DNA of 46,095 bases from an uncultured Clostridia bacterium (GCA_944378105.1 CALWGC010000011.1:1-46095); one strand, 5' to 3'. Shown: positions 15,291 through 24,614, counted from the first letter of the stretch. Notes: generated by a model from the letters alone, not told the origin. Program-made: numbers and translations.

Positions 15291-16267
15291 GCCTTTTTTG
15301 CCTCCTTTGCTTTTGGCAATGCGCCAAAGATGGTAGGTTTGGTGAAACGATCAATCAGAGGAACGCAAAGATTCATAATCAAAATGGAGTAGGATACGCC
15401 TTCTGGATAACCGCCATAGACACGGATCAGCACGGTGATGATACCGCAGCCAAGGCCCATGATGATTTGGCCTTTGGGGGTGATTGGAGAAGAAGCGTAG
15501 TCGGTAGCCATGAAGAATGCACCCAACATTACGCCACCGATCATCAATTCATAAACAGCGTCATAAACAGCGTTGCTGCCTTCTCTTGGAAGCAGCAAAG
15601 ACAGTACAAATACGGTTGCTAAGTATACCACTGGGATTCTCCAGCTGATGATGCCTTTGGCAATCAGATAGAGACCACCAATGATCAGTGCGATGGCGCA
15701 AGTTTCACCGATACATCCGCCGATGTTACCCATCGCAGCATCCAGTAAGCTTGGCAAAGAAGAAAGGGTTTCTGGATTGCCTTCTTTTAAAATAGCCAAA
15801 GGTGTTGCAACGGAGATGGCATCTGGGCCTGGAGCAACCCAGGCAGTCATCAAGGTTGGGTAAGAGCAAAGCAAAAATGCACGGCCAGCCAAAGCTGGGT
15901 TGATGAAGTTTTGGCCAATGCCACCAAAAAGCTGTTTTGCAAAAATGATGGCAAAAGCACTACCTACCATTGGCAACCACCAAGGCGCCGAGGAAGGAAT
16001 GTTCATGGCCAATAACAGGCCGGTTACAACGGCAGAAAGATCGCTGATGGTCACTTTCTGTTTGGTAATTTTCTGGTACACAGCTTCTGCAATGACTGCA
16101 GAGGCAATGGAAATGATAATCAGCAATAATGCCTTGATGCCAAATCTGTATACACCCACGATTGTCGCTGGCATCAGCGCAATGATCACGTCGCGCATGA
16201 TGGACTGGGTAGAGTCTTTCGAGCGCACGTGAGGGGTAGCAGAAATTGTAATATTTGGATAGTCCAT
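15287..16267 (-). CDS. rnfD: Rnf complex membrane subunit RnfD
   Basis: 326-residue membrane subunit with about nine or ten spans and a covalently bound FMN. The FMN threonine is in ISVATPLAIL. Other family features are the N-terminal SPHVRS-like SATPHVRSKDSTQSIMRDV, the NPALAGRAFLL block and the FMATDYASSPITPKGQ segment before the last membrane helices. Together with RnfA, RnfE and RnfG it forms the ion-translocating membrane part. Na+ or H+ use cannot be told from this sequence alone. It starts 19 bases after the rnfC stop. Confidence 0.97.
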   Translation of the reverse strand: MDYPNITISATPHVRSKDSTQSIMRDVIIALMPATIVGVYRFGIKALLLIIISIASAVIAEAVYQKITKQKVTISDLSAVVTGLLLAMNIPSSAPWWLPMVGSAFAIIFAKQLFGGIGQNFINPALAGRAFLLCSYPTLMTAWVAPGPDAISVATPLAILKEGNPETLSSLPSLLDAAMGNIGGCIGETCAIALIIGGLYLIAKGIISWRIPVVYLATVFVLSLLLPREGSNAVYDAVYELMIGGVMLGAFFMATDYASSPITPKGQIIMGLGCGIITVLIRVYGGYPEGVSYSILIMNLCVPLIDRFTKPTIFGALPKAKEAKKA

Positions 16268-16286
16268 TTTTCGTTAATCCCCCTTC

Positions 16287-17639
16287 TTATTTTGCAGCGG
16301 CTTTTGCAGCAGCAGCGGCTGCGGCACGTCTTGCGCCTTCTATCTTCTTCTGTGCACGAATGGACTGAGCCAGCTGACGTTTGGCTGGGCAGATATAAGA
16401 GCAGCTGCCGCATTCGATGCAGTCCATACCATGTTCTTTTACAAAACCGTCGTCATTTTTCTGCAAAATCAGGCGATTGAGCATAAATGGCATCAAGCCC
16501 ATTGGACAGTGTTCTACACATTTTCCGCAACGGATACAGTTGCTTTCTTCCGGAATGAAGGCTTCTTCTGCGGTAAAGCAGATCAAAGCGGAAGAGGTTT
16601 TGACGGTGGCCGCATCCAAAGTATACATGGTTGGTCCCATCATAGGGCCGCCGGCAATGAGTTTTGCAGGGTCGGCTTTGAACCCGCCAATTTGATCCAT
16701 CAAGTCTTTGATGGTCATACCGATGCGGATTTCATAGTTGCCAGGATTTGCAGCAGCGCCGCCGGTTACGGTGAAGATTCTTCTTACCAAAGGCATGCCT
16801 TCTGCAATGGCATTATAAATGGAAATGATGGTATCGACGTTATCCACAATACATCCAACTGCCGCAGGCAAAGCACCAGAAGGTACTTCCCGGCCGGTAA
16901 CGGCTTTGATCAGATGTTTTTCAGAACCTTGTGGGAATTTGGCTTTCAAAGCAGCCACTTCCATGTTTGGTACATCTTTGCAAAGTTCGCTCAGATGGGC
17001 AATGGCATCTGGCTTGTTGTCTTCAATACCGATGACAGCTTTGGCATCGGGGAAGAGTTTTTGCACAATCTGCAAGCCCTTCACCAGTTTTTCGCCTTGT
17101 TCCAGCATCAACCGGTAGTCACAGGTCAAGTAAGGTTCACATTCGGCAGCGTTTACCAAAATGTGGTCAATTTTTGTGCCCGGAGGTGGGGCCAGTTTTA
17201 CTTGGGTTGGGAAGCCAGCGCCGCCCAGACCAACAATACCGCCTTCTTTGATGGCAGCAATGATTTCTTCGTTGGTCATTTTGGTGTAGTCCTTGGGAGC
17301 CAGCCCTTCATATTTTTCCATTTTGCCGTCGTTTTTGATGACGATGGATGGGCTCATGGCACCGCCGGGTGTGAGCATAGGACGGATGTCCGTAACGGTA
17401 CCGGAGATGGAGGAGAAAATAGGAGAAGATACAAAGCCTTTGGCTTCTGCAATTTTCTGGCCTACTTTCACATAGTCACCAACGGCAACGATGGGCTCAC
17501 AAGGAGCGCCTATGTGCTGAGACATAGGGAAGAACAGTTCTGAATCTTCTTTTGGAAGTATCACCTTGATGGGTGCGTCCTTGGTCAAGGCTTTGCCATC
17601 GGGTGGGTGCACTCCGCGTTTGAACGTCAAAGTTTGCAT
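16287..17639 (-). CDS. rnfC: Rnf complex subunit RnfC (NADH/FMN and iron-sulfur subunit)
   Basis: Peripheral subunit that reduces NAD+ with electrons from the membrane part. 450 residues. An N-terminal barrel-sandwich region contains KRGVHPPDGK; the nucleotide- and FMN-binding part shows GIVGLGGAGFPTQVKL and NAAECEPYLTCD; the ferredoxin part has CIRCGKCVEHCPM and CIECGSCSYICPAKRQL. It ends in an Ala/Lys-rich helix (ARRAAAAAAAKAAAK). First gene of the six-gene operon; the gene order C-D-G-E-A-B is the classical bacterial one. Confidence 0.97.
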   Translation of the reverse strand: MQTLTFKRGVHPPDGKALTKDAPIKVILPKEDSELFFPMSQHIGAPCEPIVAVGDYVKVGQKIAEAKGFVSSPIFSSISGTVTDIRPMLTPGGAMSPSIVIKNDGKMEKYEGLAPKDYTKMTNEEIIAAIKEGGIVGLGGAGFPTQVKLAPPPGTKIDHILVNAAECEPYLTCDYRLMLEQGEKLVKGLQIVQKLFPDAKAVIGIEDNKPDAIAHLSELCKDVPNMEVAALKAKFPQGSEKHLIKAVTGREVPSGALPAAVGCIVDNVDTIISIYNAIAEGMPLVRRIFTVTGGAAANPGNYEIRIGMTIKDLMDQIGGFKADPAKLIAGGPMMGPTMYTLDAATVKTSSALICFTAEEAFIPEESNCIRCGKCVEHCPMGLMPFMLNRLILQKNDDGFVKEHGMDCIECGSCSYICPAKRQLAQSIRAQKKIEGARRAAAAAAAKAAAK

Positions 17640-17658
17640 AATATCCCCCTCTGTTCGT

Positions 17659-17695
17659 GACGGACAAAAAGAACAAAACCGTTCTTTTTTCCGTC
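17659..17695 (-). promoter_or_regulatory. Leader hairpin of the rnf operon
   Basis: On the minus strand GACGGAAAAAAGAAC can pair with GTTCTTTTTGTCCGTC across a short loop, with one bulge. It lies between the predicted start of transcription and the rnfC ribosome site, beginning about 20 bases before the ATG. There is no T-run after it, so it is more likely a stabilising or translational control structure than a terminator. Confidence 0.55.
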
Positions 17696-17704
17696 CATAT
17701 TTGG

Positions 17705-17710
17705 ATTATA
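17705..17710 (-). promoter_or_regulatory. Probable -10 box of the rnf promoter
   Basis: TATAAT on the minus strand, 66 bases before the rnfC start. A good -35 box at the right distance is not visible (the expected place reads AGGCCA), and the area overlaps an inverted repeat ACTGGCC (17726-17732) / GGCCAGT (17757-17763). This suggests an activator- or repressor-dependent promoter. Confidence 0.5.
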
Positions 17711-18016
17711 ATAGTGCTACAACAAACTGGCCTTTTGGCACGCTCAACCATATGATGGCCAGTCTACATTAACAGTACTTATTCTAATACAAATTGAAAA
17801 AGTTCTCAACACTATTTCACAATTTTTTTAAGAATTTTTTAAAAATTGGGAAAGTTGTCTTTTCTTCCTGCAATGGCCGTAAAAAAGCCTACTTTCTGGT
17901 CTGACCACAAGCTTATTTTATCTTTTTTGAAAGAAAAAAGCAATGGGAAACGATGTTTTGTTTAGTAAAAAAGCACAAGAGTGGTTGGTTTTGGCAAGGT
18001 TTTTGCTAGAAAACAG

Positions 18017-18045
18017 TTGGATTTTTGGCGCAAAAGGTGTATACT
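18017..18045 (+). promoter_or_regulatory. Promoter of rpoN
   Basis: TTGGAT (18017-18022), 17-base spacer, TATACT (18040-18045). The leader is about 45 bases and includes a 5-bp stem (18065-18079) just before the ribosome site GAAAGGAG. Confidence 0.65.
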
Positions 18046-18097
18046 TGAGGCAAAGAGGAAAAAAAGCCGGAAAAACCGGCAGAAAGGAGCCGCACCG

Positions 18098-19456
18098 ATG
18101 GATTTATTATTGCATACCAGTCAAAAAGTGATGTTGTCGCAAAAAATGCTGCAATCGACGGAAATTTTACAAATGAGTGCGGCAGACCTGCTGGAATATG
18201 TGAAAGAATTGTCAGTGGAAAACCCAGTGGTGGATGCCGGTATGCCGGAAGAGACGGTGACAGAGGACCGGTTTGACCAACTGAAACGAAAACTGGATTT
18301 TCTGGATGCCTCCGATGAACAAAACCGCACTTATTATGCCGACGACCGGGAGGACGAAGGAGAAAATGACGGTTGGAAGTTTAAAGACGACGCCCCCACG
18401 TTGGAAGCCTATTTGATGGAACAGGTGGCGGCGGTGAAAGAAAACAAAGCCGTGTTATCGATGATGAAATATATTGTGGAGAGCATGGACGCCAATGGCT
18501 ATTTGCAGGAGACGGCAGAGGAGATGGCCAAGGGGTTGGCGCTGCCGGTGAGCATGGTGCGCCATGCCTTAAAATTGGTGCAAGGGTTGGAGCCGGCCGG
18601 CGTGGGCGCCAGCTCCTTACAAGAATGTTTGCTGTTACAGTTGTTGCGTAAAGAAGGCGATACTGCCTTGGCCCAAGAAATGGTGGCCCATCATTTGGAG
18701 CTTTTGGCCAAAAATCAGCTGCATACCATTGCCAAAAAAACGAAAAAATCCCTGGAACAAGTGCGCCAAGCGGCCGAACAGATCCGAAGCCTAAACCCCA
18801 AGCCCGGCAATAGCTTCTCTTCCGGCGGCAACTGCTCCTATATTGTGCCCGATGCCATTGTGGTGCGGGGGGCAGAGGGGTTTGAAATTGTGCTAAACGA
18901 CCGGTATTTTCCGGAAATTACCATCAGCCCCTATTATCGACAGATGATGCAAAACGGCGAAGACGCCAAAACAAAAACCTATATTTTAAATAAAATCAAA
19001 CAGGCCCAGTGGGTCATGGACTGTATTCAAAAGCGAAATCAAACACTGCAGCGCACGCTGGAAACCATCGTGGAAATCCAGCAAGAATTTTTCCTCCATG
19101 GCAAAGGCCATGTGCGGCCCATGTGCTTAAACGATGTGGCAAGCCGCATGGAAATGCACGAAAGCACCGTCAGCCGGGCCGTAAAACAAAAATATATCCA
19201 GTGCCAATTTGGCGTCTTTCCCTTGAGCTATTTTTTCCAAAGCCAGGTTTCTTCGGCCACCGATACGGCTTGGACCCAGGAAAAAGTAACGCTTTTGATT
19301 CGTGCCATTTTGGAAAAAGAGGATAAAAAATCACCCTATAGCGACCGCCAGATCACAGAAGTGTTGCAGCAGCAAGGCGTGGAAATTTCCCGCCGGACGG
19401 TGGCAAAGTATCGAGAGGCCGCCGGCATTTTGGGCATGAGTGGACGAAAAGATTAA
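18098..19456 (+). CDS. rpoN: RNA polymerase sigma-54 factor
   Basis: SigL/RpoN, the alternative sigma factor that needs an AAA+ enhancer-binding activator. 452 residues. The N-terminal region I is short (SQKVMLSQKMLQSTEILQMS, responsible for activator response), region II is acidic and variable, and the core-binding domain follows (GLEPAGVGASSLQECLLLQL). The helix-turn-helix is near VASRMEMHESTVSRAVKQKY and the RpoN box near the C-terminus reads SRRTVAKYREAAGI, matching the ARRTVAKYRE signature closely. The ATG has GAAAGGAG upstream. Divergent from the rnf operon; no activator gene is in the window. Confidence 0.97.
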   Translation: MDLLLHTSQKVMLSQKMLQSTEILQMSAADLLEYVKELSVENPVVDAGMPEETVTEDRFDQLKRKLDFLDASDEQNRTYYADDREDEGENDGWKFKDDAPTLEAYLMEQVAAVKENKAVLSMMKYIVESMDANGYLQETAEEMAKGLALPVSMVRHALKLVQGLEPAGVGASSLQECLLLQLLRKEGDTALAQEMVAHHLELLAKNQLHTIAKKTKKSLEQVRQAAEQIRSLNPKPGNSFSSGGNCSYIVPDAIVVRGAEGFEIVLNDRYFPEITISPYYRQMMQNGEDAKTKTYILNKIKQAQWVMDCIQKRNQTLQRTLETIVEIQQEFFLHGKGHVRPMCLNDVASRMEMHESTVSRAVKQKYIQCQFGVFPLSYFFQSQVSSATDTAWTQEKVTLLIRAILEKEDKKSPYSDRQITEVLQQQGVEISRRTVAKYREAAGILGMSGRKD

Positions 19457-19472
19457 AGAATGCACTGTTTTT

Positions 19473-19505
19473 GGTCACCAATTGATTGGTGGCCTTCTTT
19501 TTTTG
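19473..19505 (+). terminator. Terminator of rpoN
   Basis: GGTCACCAAT (19473-19482) pairs with ATTGGTGGCC (19485-19494), followed by TTCTTTTTTT. It starts 16 bases after the rpoN stop. The two-base gap means the actual loop must open further. Confidence 0.8.
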
Positions 19506-19546
19506 CCTTTTTTTTCATATAGATAACGGATAAAGGAGGTGTGGGT

Positions 19547-19825
19547 GTGGACAGACAAATTGGGCGCGTCGTGGCAAAGGGGCTTTCTCTGCCCGAAGAA
19601 GCGGTGTTAAAGCTGCCGGTTTTGACACTGTATGGGCAGGAGGAGGTGGTGATGGAAAATGCAAAGGTGCTGCTCACTTACACCGGTGAGTTATTGCGGG
19701 TGCGCACAAGCGATGGGATTTTGCTGGTGGAAGGAGAGGGGCTAACCATAGAACATTGGAAAGAGCATACCATGGTGGTGAAAGGAAAGTTGCAAAAACT
19801 ATGCTGGGAGGAGGAAACAAGGTGA
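19547..19825 (+). CDS. yqfC: Sporulation-associated protein YqfC
   Basis: 92 residues, matching the 93 of Bacillus subtilis YqfC, a protein expressed under sporulation control with unknown biochemical role. The sequence shows the family pattern LPVLTLYGQEEVVMEN followed by NAKVLLTYTGELLRVRTSDG and LTIEHWKEHTMVVKG. The GTG at 19547 is chosen: AGGAGG lies seven bases upstream, while a GTG two codons earlier would be only one base from it. First gene of an eleven-gene run; its stop overlaps the yqfD start (GTGA). Confidence 0.9.
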   Translation: MDRQIGRVVAKGLSLPEEAVLKLPVLTLYGQEEVVMENAKVLLTYTGELLRVRTSDGILLVEGEGLTIEHWKEHTMVVKGKLQKLCWEEETR

Positions 19826-21027
19826 GGCGGTTTTGGTTTCCGTTCTGGTATTTGCGGCGGGGATATGTTATGATAAGGATAAACGGTTGCTCGGCAGAAC
19901 GACTGCTCAGCCGCAGCGCAGCAGAAGGTATTTTGCTGCGCGAAATTCGCCCTCTCCCAGACGGTGTCACCCTTTGGGTGCCGGTGGGGCAGGTGCGGCC
20001 CTTTGGGCAATTATGCCGGCGGTATGGCTGTCGCTTTCGGCTGCTCAAAAAAGAAGGATTTCCGTTTTTGTGTTGGAGAGCAGCCAGGCACAAGGTGATG
20101 CTGATGGGGATGGTGCTGTTTTTGTTGGCGGTGCCCATCAGTGGCCTGTTTGTGTGGCAGGTGGAAGTGGTGGGGCTGGAAGGCCCGCTGCAGGCACAGG
20201 TGGAGGAGTTTTGCAGCCAAGAAGGGCTGTATGTAGGGGCGTTTCGTCCTGGATGCGACACCGGCGCTTTGGCAGAAAAACTGTTGACCACCTTTCCTTT
20301 TTTGCGCTTTGCCTCGGTGCATGTGCAGGGAACGAGATATACGGTGGAAGTGGAAGAAAAACTGCCGGAGCCTGTGGTGGTGCAAGAAAGCGAACCGGCG
20401 CAGGTGGTGGCCAAGGTGGATGCGGTGGTGACGGAAGTGGCCGTCTCGGCGGGAACGGCCGCCGTGAAAGCGGGCGATGTGGTACAAAGGGGCGATATGC
20501 TCATCGATGGGCGCCTGACGCTTCGCGATGGCGAAGTGCCGGTGGGGGAAACGTTGACCCACGCCGCAGGGCGCGTCATGGGCCGGTTTGAAATTCAATG
20601 GGAAAAAAGCCTGCCTTTTGCGGTGGAACAATGGGTTTCGGAGGGGAAAAAAGCCTATCAAATTTTGCTGGAGACGGCAAAAGGGTCTGTTTCTTTCCCC
20701 GCCCCAAAAACAGAGCAGATCCGCATTTTGGATGAAAAACAGCTTTCCCTTCCGTTTTTGACCGGAACGCTGATGACTTATGAGCCGCTGCAACAGCAGA
20801 CGGTGGTGCAAACGGAGCAACAACTGGAAGGTGCCCTTTGGGCCTTGGCCCAAAAACAGGAAGAAACCATCCGCCAGACCACCGGAAATATTGTCAATCG
20901 AACCATCCATTTTTCGCCCACGCTTGATGGTCTTTTGTTAGAAGTGACCTGGACGGTGGAGGGGGACATTGGATGGACAGAAAAAATAGATGGAATAGAT
21001 GGAGGAGAAGAAACGAAAGATGAGTGA
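19822..21027 (+). CDS. yqfD: Sporulation protein YqfD (SpoIVFA-like membrane protein)
   Basis: 401 residues. A cytoplasmic N-terminal region (INGCSAERLLSRSAAEGI...KKEGFPF) is followed by one membrane helix at about 96-114 (VMLMGMVLFLLAVPISGLFVW) and a large outer domain with the VEVVGLEG and VEVEEKLPEPV motifs. In B. subtilis the gene is sporulation-induced and needed for efficient sporulation. The GTG at 19822 has GGAGGAGG eight bases upstream and overlaps the yqfC stop. It overlaps phoH by eight bases. The mechanism is not known. Confidence 0.92.
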   Translation: MRRFWFPFWYLRRGYVMIRINGCSAERLLSRSAAEGILLREIRPLPDGVTLWVPVGQVRPFGQLCRRYGCRFRLLKKEGFPFLCWRAARHKVMLMGMVLFLLAVPISGLFVWQVEVVGLEGPLQAQVEEFCSQEGLYVGAFRPGCDTGALAEKLLTTFPFLRFASVHVQGTRYTVEVEEKLPEPVVVQESEPAQVVAKVDAVVTEVAVSAGTAAVKAGDVVQRGDMLIDGRLTLRDGEVPVGETLTHAAGRVMGRFEIQWEKSLPFAVEQWVSEGKKAYQILLETAKGSVSFPAPKTEQIRILDEKQLSLPFLTGTLMTYEPLQQQTVVQTEQQLEGALWALAQKQEETIRQTTGNIVNRTIHFSPTLDGLLLEVTWTVEGDIGWTEKIDGIDGGEETKDE

Positions 21028-22027
21028 AACGGAACGTGTCATTGCCATTGAAAATGAAAATATCTCGGCTGTCTTTGGACAGTACGATGCCAATATCAAA
21101 AAAATTGAACAAGAGCTGGGGGTGCAAGTGGTTAACCGCGGCGACGTGGTGAAAATCAAAGGGCCCAATAAGCGCACCGTGGAAGCGGGACAAAAGGTGG
21201 TTTATGAACTGTTGATGGCCGCTCGCAAAAAAGAAGAAATCACCGAACAGGTGGTGCAATATTTATTGGACGGGGTGGAAAGCGTGCTGCCGGAAGAGGT
21301 GGAAAAGATGTATGACGATGTCATTTGTCTGACCATCAATGGCCGCCCCATCAAACCCAAAACCTTGGGCCAGAAAAAATATGTGGACTTGATCCGCAAC
21401 AATACCATCGTCTTTGGTATTGGCCCCGCCGGTACTGGCAAAACCTACTTAGCCATGGCCATGGCCATCACGGCCTTTAAAAACAACGAAGTCAACCGCA
21501 TCATTTTAACCCGCCCTGCCATCGAAGCGGGGGAAAAGTTGGGCTTTTTGCCCGGCGATTTGCAGCAGAAGGTGGACCCCTATTTGCGGCCTTTGTATGA
21601 TGCCCTCTATGAAATTATGGGGGCAGAAAAATTTGCGGCCAACATGGAAAAGGGCCTCATCGAAGTGGCGCCGTTGGCCTATATGAGAGGGCGGACCTTA
21701 GATAACGCCTTTATTGTCCTGGACGAAGCCCAAAACACAACGCCAGAACAGATGAAGATGTTTTTGACCCGTTTGGGCTATGGTTCCAAAGCCGTCATCA
21801 CCGGGGACTTGACCCAAATAGACTTGGCCGAGGGCAAAAAAAGCGGCCTCACCCAGGCTTCTCGTATTTTAAAAGGCATTGCCGATATTGGCATGATTAC
21901 CTTAACCAATCAAGACGTGGTGCGCCATCCTTTGGTGCAAAAAATTATTGCAGCTTATGAAAAGTCGGAAACGATGGCAAGAGAAAAAAGCCGTCCCTCT
22001 CGGACGTTATTGAGAAAACGGAAGTGA
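21020..22027 (+). CDS. phoH: PhoH family P-loop ATPase
   Basis: 335 residues. N-terminal KH-like segment (QVVNRGDVVKIKGPNKRTVEAGQKVV) and a PhoH ATPase domain with Walker A GPAGTGKT (about 135-142) and Walker B FIVLDEAQNTT, then the sensor GDLTQIDL. PhoH proteins are linked to RNA metabolism, and the gene is nearly always next to yqfF and ybeY as here. Start ATG 21020; GGAGGAG lies 12 bases upstream within the end of yqfD. The exact substrate is unknown. Confidence 0.95.
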   Translation: MSETERVIAIENENISAVFGQYDANIKKIEQELGVQVVNRGDVVKIKGPNKRTVEAGQKVVYELLMAARKKEEITEQVVQYLLDGVESVLPEEVEKMYDDVICLTINGRPIKPKTLGQKKYVDLIRNNTIVFGIGPAGTGKTYLAMAMAITAFKNNEVNRIILTRPAIEAGEKLGFLPGDLQQKVDPYLRPLYDALYEIMGAEKFAANMEKGLIEVAPLAYMRGRTLDNAFIVLDEAQNTTPEQMKMFLTRLGYGSKAVITGDLTQIDLAEGKKSGLTQASRILKGIADIGMITLTNQDVVRHPLVQKIIAAYEKSETMAREKSRPSRTLLRKRK

Positions 22028-22031
22028 TCTT

Positions 22032-24134
22032 ATGAAACAAAAAGTGCAAAAAGAAAAAGGGTTTCGTTTGTTTCTTTGTTTGGCTGCTTTTTTGGTGACG
22101 GCGGCTGCCATTTTCACCGGCGGCTATGTCAATGATAATGAGATGGTGGAAGTGGGCGGCGTGGCCGGTAAACGGTATGTGGCGCCACGTACCATTGAAA
22201 ACCGCGTGGCGACGGAGCGGGTACAGCAAGAGGCGCTGGAAGAAATTGGCCTGCTTTACAAAATGGACCCGGAGGTCAAAGAACAGACCGAAGCGCTGGT
22301 GGAAGGGTTTTTTGACGACATGAACGCGGCTGTGGCAAAGCTGGAGGCAGCGGAAGAAGCAGGGGAAGCGCTGAATTTTGAGCCGGACTTTGTGCTGCAA
22401 ATTCCCATGGCCGTAACGGCCGAGGAGATGCAGGCCTATTACGAACTGACTGAAAGCGGGCGCGCGCAGTTTGAAAAAGAATTGCTGGGCATTTTGGACC
22501 GGGCCTATGAGGAACGAATTACGGCAGAAAACCTGGAAAAAATGCGGGAAACCGTGGAGATGGAAGTGGAAGATACGCTGTGGCAAAACGCCCTTTCCAG
22601 GATGGGCAAAGACGTGCTGGTGGCGGTATTGACGCCAAACCTGGTGGTGGATGAAGAAGCCATGGCGGCGGCCCAGGAGCAAAAACTGGCAGAAGTGGAG
22701 CCGGTGATGGTGCTCAAAGGCCAAAAGATTGTGGACGAAGGCGAAATTGTCACAGAGGAAATTTATACGCTGTTGGACGATTTGGGGCTGGTCAATATCA
22801 GCTATGCGGCAAGCCTGGTGCCTTTGGTGGGTGGCTGCGGCGTGGTGTTTTTGATTTTTGTGGCCATGTATTTGTTTATGACCACCCAGCAACAGCGACT
22901 GTTACAGGAAAAAAATAAAGTGGTGCTGATTTTTTGTGCCTATTTGTTGTCTCTGCTGTTTTTCAGCATCACCAGTAGCTTGACGACGTACTATTTGGTG
23001 CCGGTGGCCTTGTTTGCCATGCTGACGGCCATATTGGTACGGGTGAAGTTGGCCATCATTTTAAACTTGTTTGTGGCGGTGGCGTCGTTATTTATTTTTA
23101 ACGGCAGCGGGGATTATTTGGTGTATGCCCTGCTGACGGGCAGTTTTTCGGCGTTATTGATTCAATATACCACCAAGCGCAGCCGGGTGTTTATGGCGGC
23201 GGTGTTGACCGGGTTTGTTCACTTTTTGTCCTACGTGATGGTGCAGCTGTTTTTCCAAAAAGCTATGACGGTGGAAATCATGAAAGAAGGCGCCTTGGCC
23301 GGCGGCGTAGGCTTTTTGCTTTTGCTTTTGGTGGTGGGCAGTTTGCCTTTGTGGGAAGCCATTTTTGGCATCAACAGCCAGTATCGCTTGATGGAGCTGG
23401 CCAACCCGGCCAATGAACTGATGCGGCGGCTGATGATTGAAACGCCGGGGACGTACCACCATAGTTTGATTGTGGCCAATTTGGCCGAAACGGCGGCTTA
23501 CGACATTTTCTGTAACGGCACATTGGCCCGGGTGGGCGCTTATTATCATGACATTGGAAAGCTGTATAAACCCCAATATTTCAGCGAAAACCAATTTGGG
23601 GAAAACGCCCATGACCAGCTGGACCCTTATATCAGTGCCAAAATGATCATTGACCATGTGGAGCAGGGGGTGGAATTGGCCAAAGAACATGGGATTCCAC
23701 CGGTCATCATCGATATCATCCGCCAGCACCATGGCACCACATTGGTGAAATATTTCTATGTGAAAAGCACCAAAGAAAAGCCGGAAGGGGAGACAAAGGA
23801 AGAAGATTTTCGCTATAAAGGCCCCATCCCCCAGTTTAAAGAATCGGCCATTGTGATGTTGGCCGACACGGTGGAGGCGGCGGTGCGCAGCAGTTTCAAC
23901 CAAGGAAAATCGGCATCGGATGTGGAAGCGCTCATCGATGTGTTAATCAAAGATAAATTAAACGACGGCCAATTAAACGACTGCCGGTTGGATTTAAAGG
24001 AACTGGAAAGTATCAAACAGTCGTTTTTGAAAGTCTTTAACGGTATGAACCATAACCGGGTGGCCTATCCCAAAGAAGAAGAAGTCAAACGCGCCTTGGC
24101 CAAGGAAGAGGCGCGGAAGGAGGAAGAAAAATGA
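22032..24134 (+). CDS. yqfF: 7TM-HD domain protein, PgpH/YqfF-type c-di-AMP phosphodiesterase
   Basis: 700 residues. One N-terminal membrane helix (about 10-30), an extracytoplasmic helical domain to about residue 250, seven membrane spans (about 255-450), and a cytoplasmic HD domain. The HD motif is visible as H-H at about 475 (TYHHSLIVANLAE) and HD at 506-507 (YYHDIGK), with further QHHGT. The characterised Listeria member PgpH breaks down the second messenger c-di-AMP. The stop overlaps the ybeY start by four bases. The enzymatic call rests on family similarity. Confidence 0.93.
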   Translation: MKQKVQKEKGFRLFLCLAAFLVTAAAIFTGGYVNDNEMVEVGGVAGKRYVAPRTIENRVATERVQQEALEEIGLLYKMDPEVKEQTEALVEGFFDDMNAAVAKLEAAEEAGEALNFEPDFVLQIPMAVTAEEMQAYYELTESGRAQFEKELLGILDRAYEERITAENLEKMRETVEMEVEDTLWQNALSRMGKDVLVAVLTPNLVVDEEAMAAAQEQKLAEVEPVMVLKGQKIVDEGEIVTEEIYTLLDDLGLVNISYAASLVPLVGGCGVVFLIFVAMYLFMTTQQQRLLQEKNKVVLIFCAYLLSLLFFSITSSLTTYYLVPVALFAMLTAILVRVKLAIILNLFVAVASLFIFNGSGDYLVYALLTGSFSALLIQYTTKRSRVFMAAVLTGFVHFLSYVMVQLFFQKAMTVEIMKEGALAGGVGFLLLLLVVGSLPLWEAIFGINSQYRLMELANPANELMRRLMIETPGTYHHSLIVANLAETAAYDIFCNGTLARVGAYYHDIGKLYKPQYFSENQFGENAHDQLDPYISAKMIIDHVEQGVELAKEHGIPPVIIDIIRQHHGTTLVKYFYVKSTKEKPEGETKEEDFRYKGPIPQFKESAIVMLADTVEAAVRSSFNQGKSASDVEALIDVLIKDKLNDGQLNDCRLDLKELESIKQSFLKVFNGMNHNRVAYPKEEEVKRALAKEEARKEEEK

Positions 24135-24598
24135 CGCTGTGGATGGATAATCGCTGTGGCGAGGATGTGACAGAAGAAACAGAAGCCTTGTTTCGCCAAG
24201 TGGCGGAGGCCGTGCTGCGGGAGGAAGGATTCCCGCTGGAGACGGAGGTGAGTTTGTCGCTGGTGACGCCGGAAGAAATTCGCCAGATCAACCGCCAATT
24301 TCGCCGCATCGACCGGGAAACGGACGTGCTCAGCTTTCCGCAACTGACCTTTGCCGAAGGGGAAGAGATGGAAAAAAACGAAAACGGAGAAATCCTATTG
24401 GGAGACATCATCCTTTCTGTGGCGCGGGCCAAGGAACAGGCCGAAAGCTATGGCCATAGTCTGAAACGAGAACTGGCCTTTTTGACGGCCCACAGCATGT
24501 TACACCTATTGGGTTATGACCATATGACGCCGGAAGAAGAGACGGTGATGTTCCAAAAACAACGGGAAATTTTAGACGGTCTTGGCATCACCCGGTAA
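24131..24598 (+). CDS. ybeY: Endoribonuclease YbeY
   Basis: Metal-dependent endoribonuclease for 16S rRNA 3'-end maturation and ribosome quality control. 155 residues. The zinc motif H-x3-H-x5-H is HSMLHLLGYDH (His121, His125, His131). Upstream features RQINRQFRRIDRETDVLSFP and LGDIILS are family-typical. ATG 24131 has GGAGGAAG upstream and overlaps the yqfF stop. Confidence 0.97.
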   Translation: MTLWMDNRCGEDVTEETEALFRQVAEAVLREEGFPLETEVSLSLVTPEEIRQINRQFRRIDRETDVLSFPQLTFAEGEEMEKNENGEILLGDIILSVARAKEQAESYGHSLKRELAFLTAHSMLHLLGYDHMTPEEETVMFQKQREILDGLGITR

Positions 24599-24614
24599 AG
24601 AAGGGAGACAGCGG

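Larger units (their letters stand above)
17640..18097. other. Divergent regulatory region between rnfC and rpoN
   Basis: 458 bases without a gene. It contains the rnf leader hairpin and -10 box, a 7-bp inverted repeat ACTGGCC/GGCCAGT with a 24-base gap, a very A+T-rich stretch (about 17780-17850), and the rpoN promoter with a small GCCGG/CCGGC stem (18065-18079) in its leader. No sigma-54 promoter was found. Confidence 0.6.

Noticed and set aside
17711..18016. Sigma-54 (-24/-12) promoter for rnf or rpoN
   Set aside because: A TGGCAC occurs at about 17736 but no TTGC at the right distance follows; sigma-54 control is not supported.
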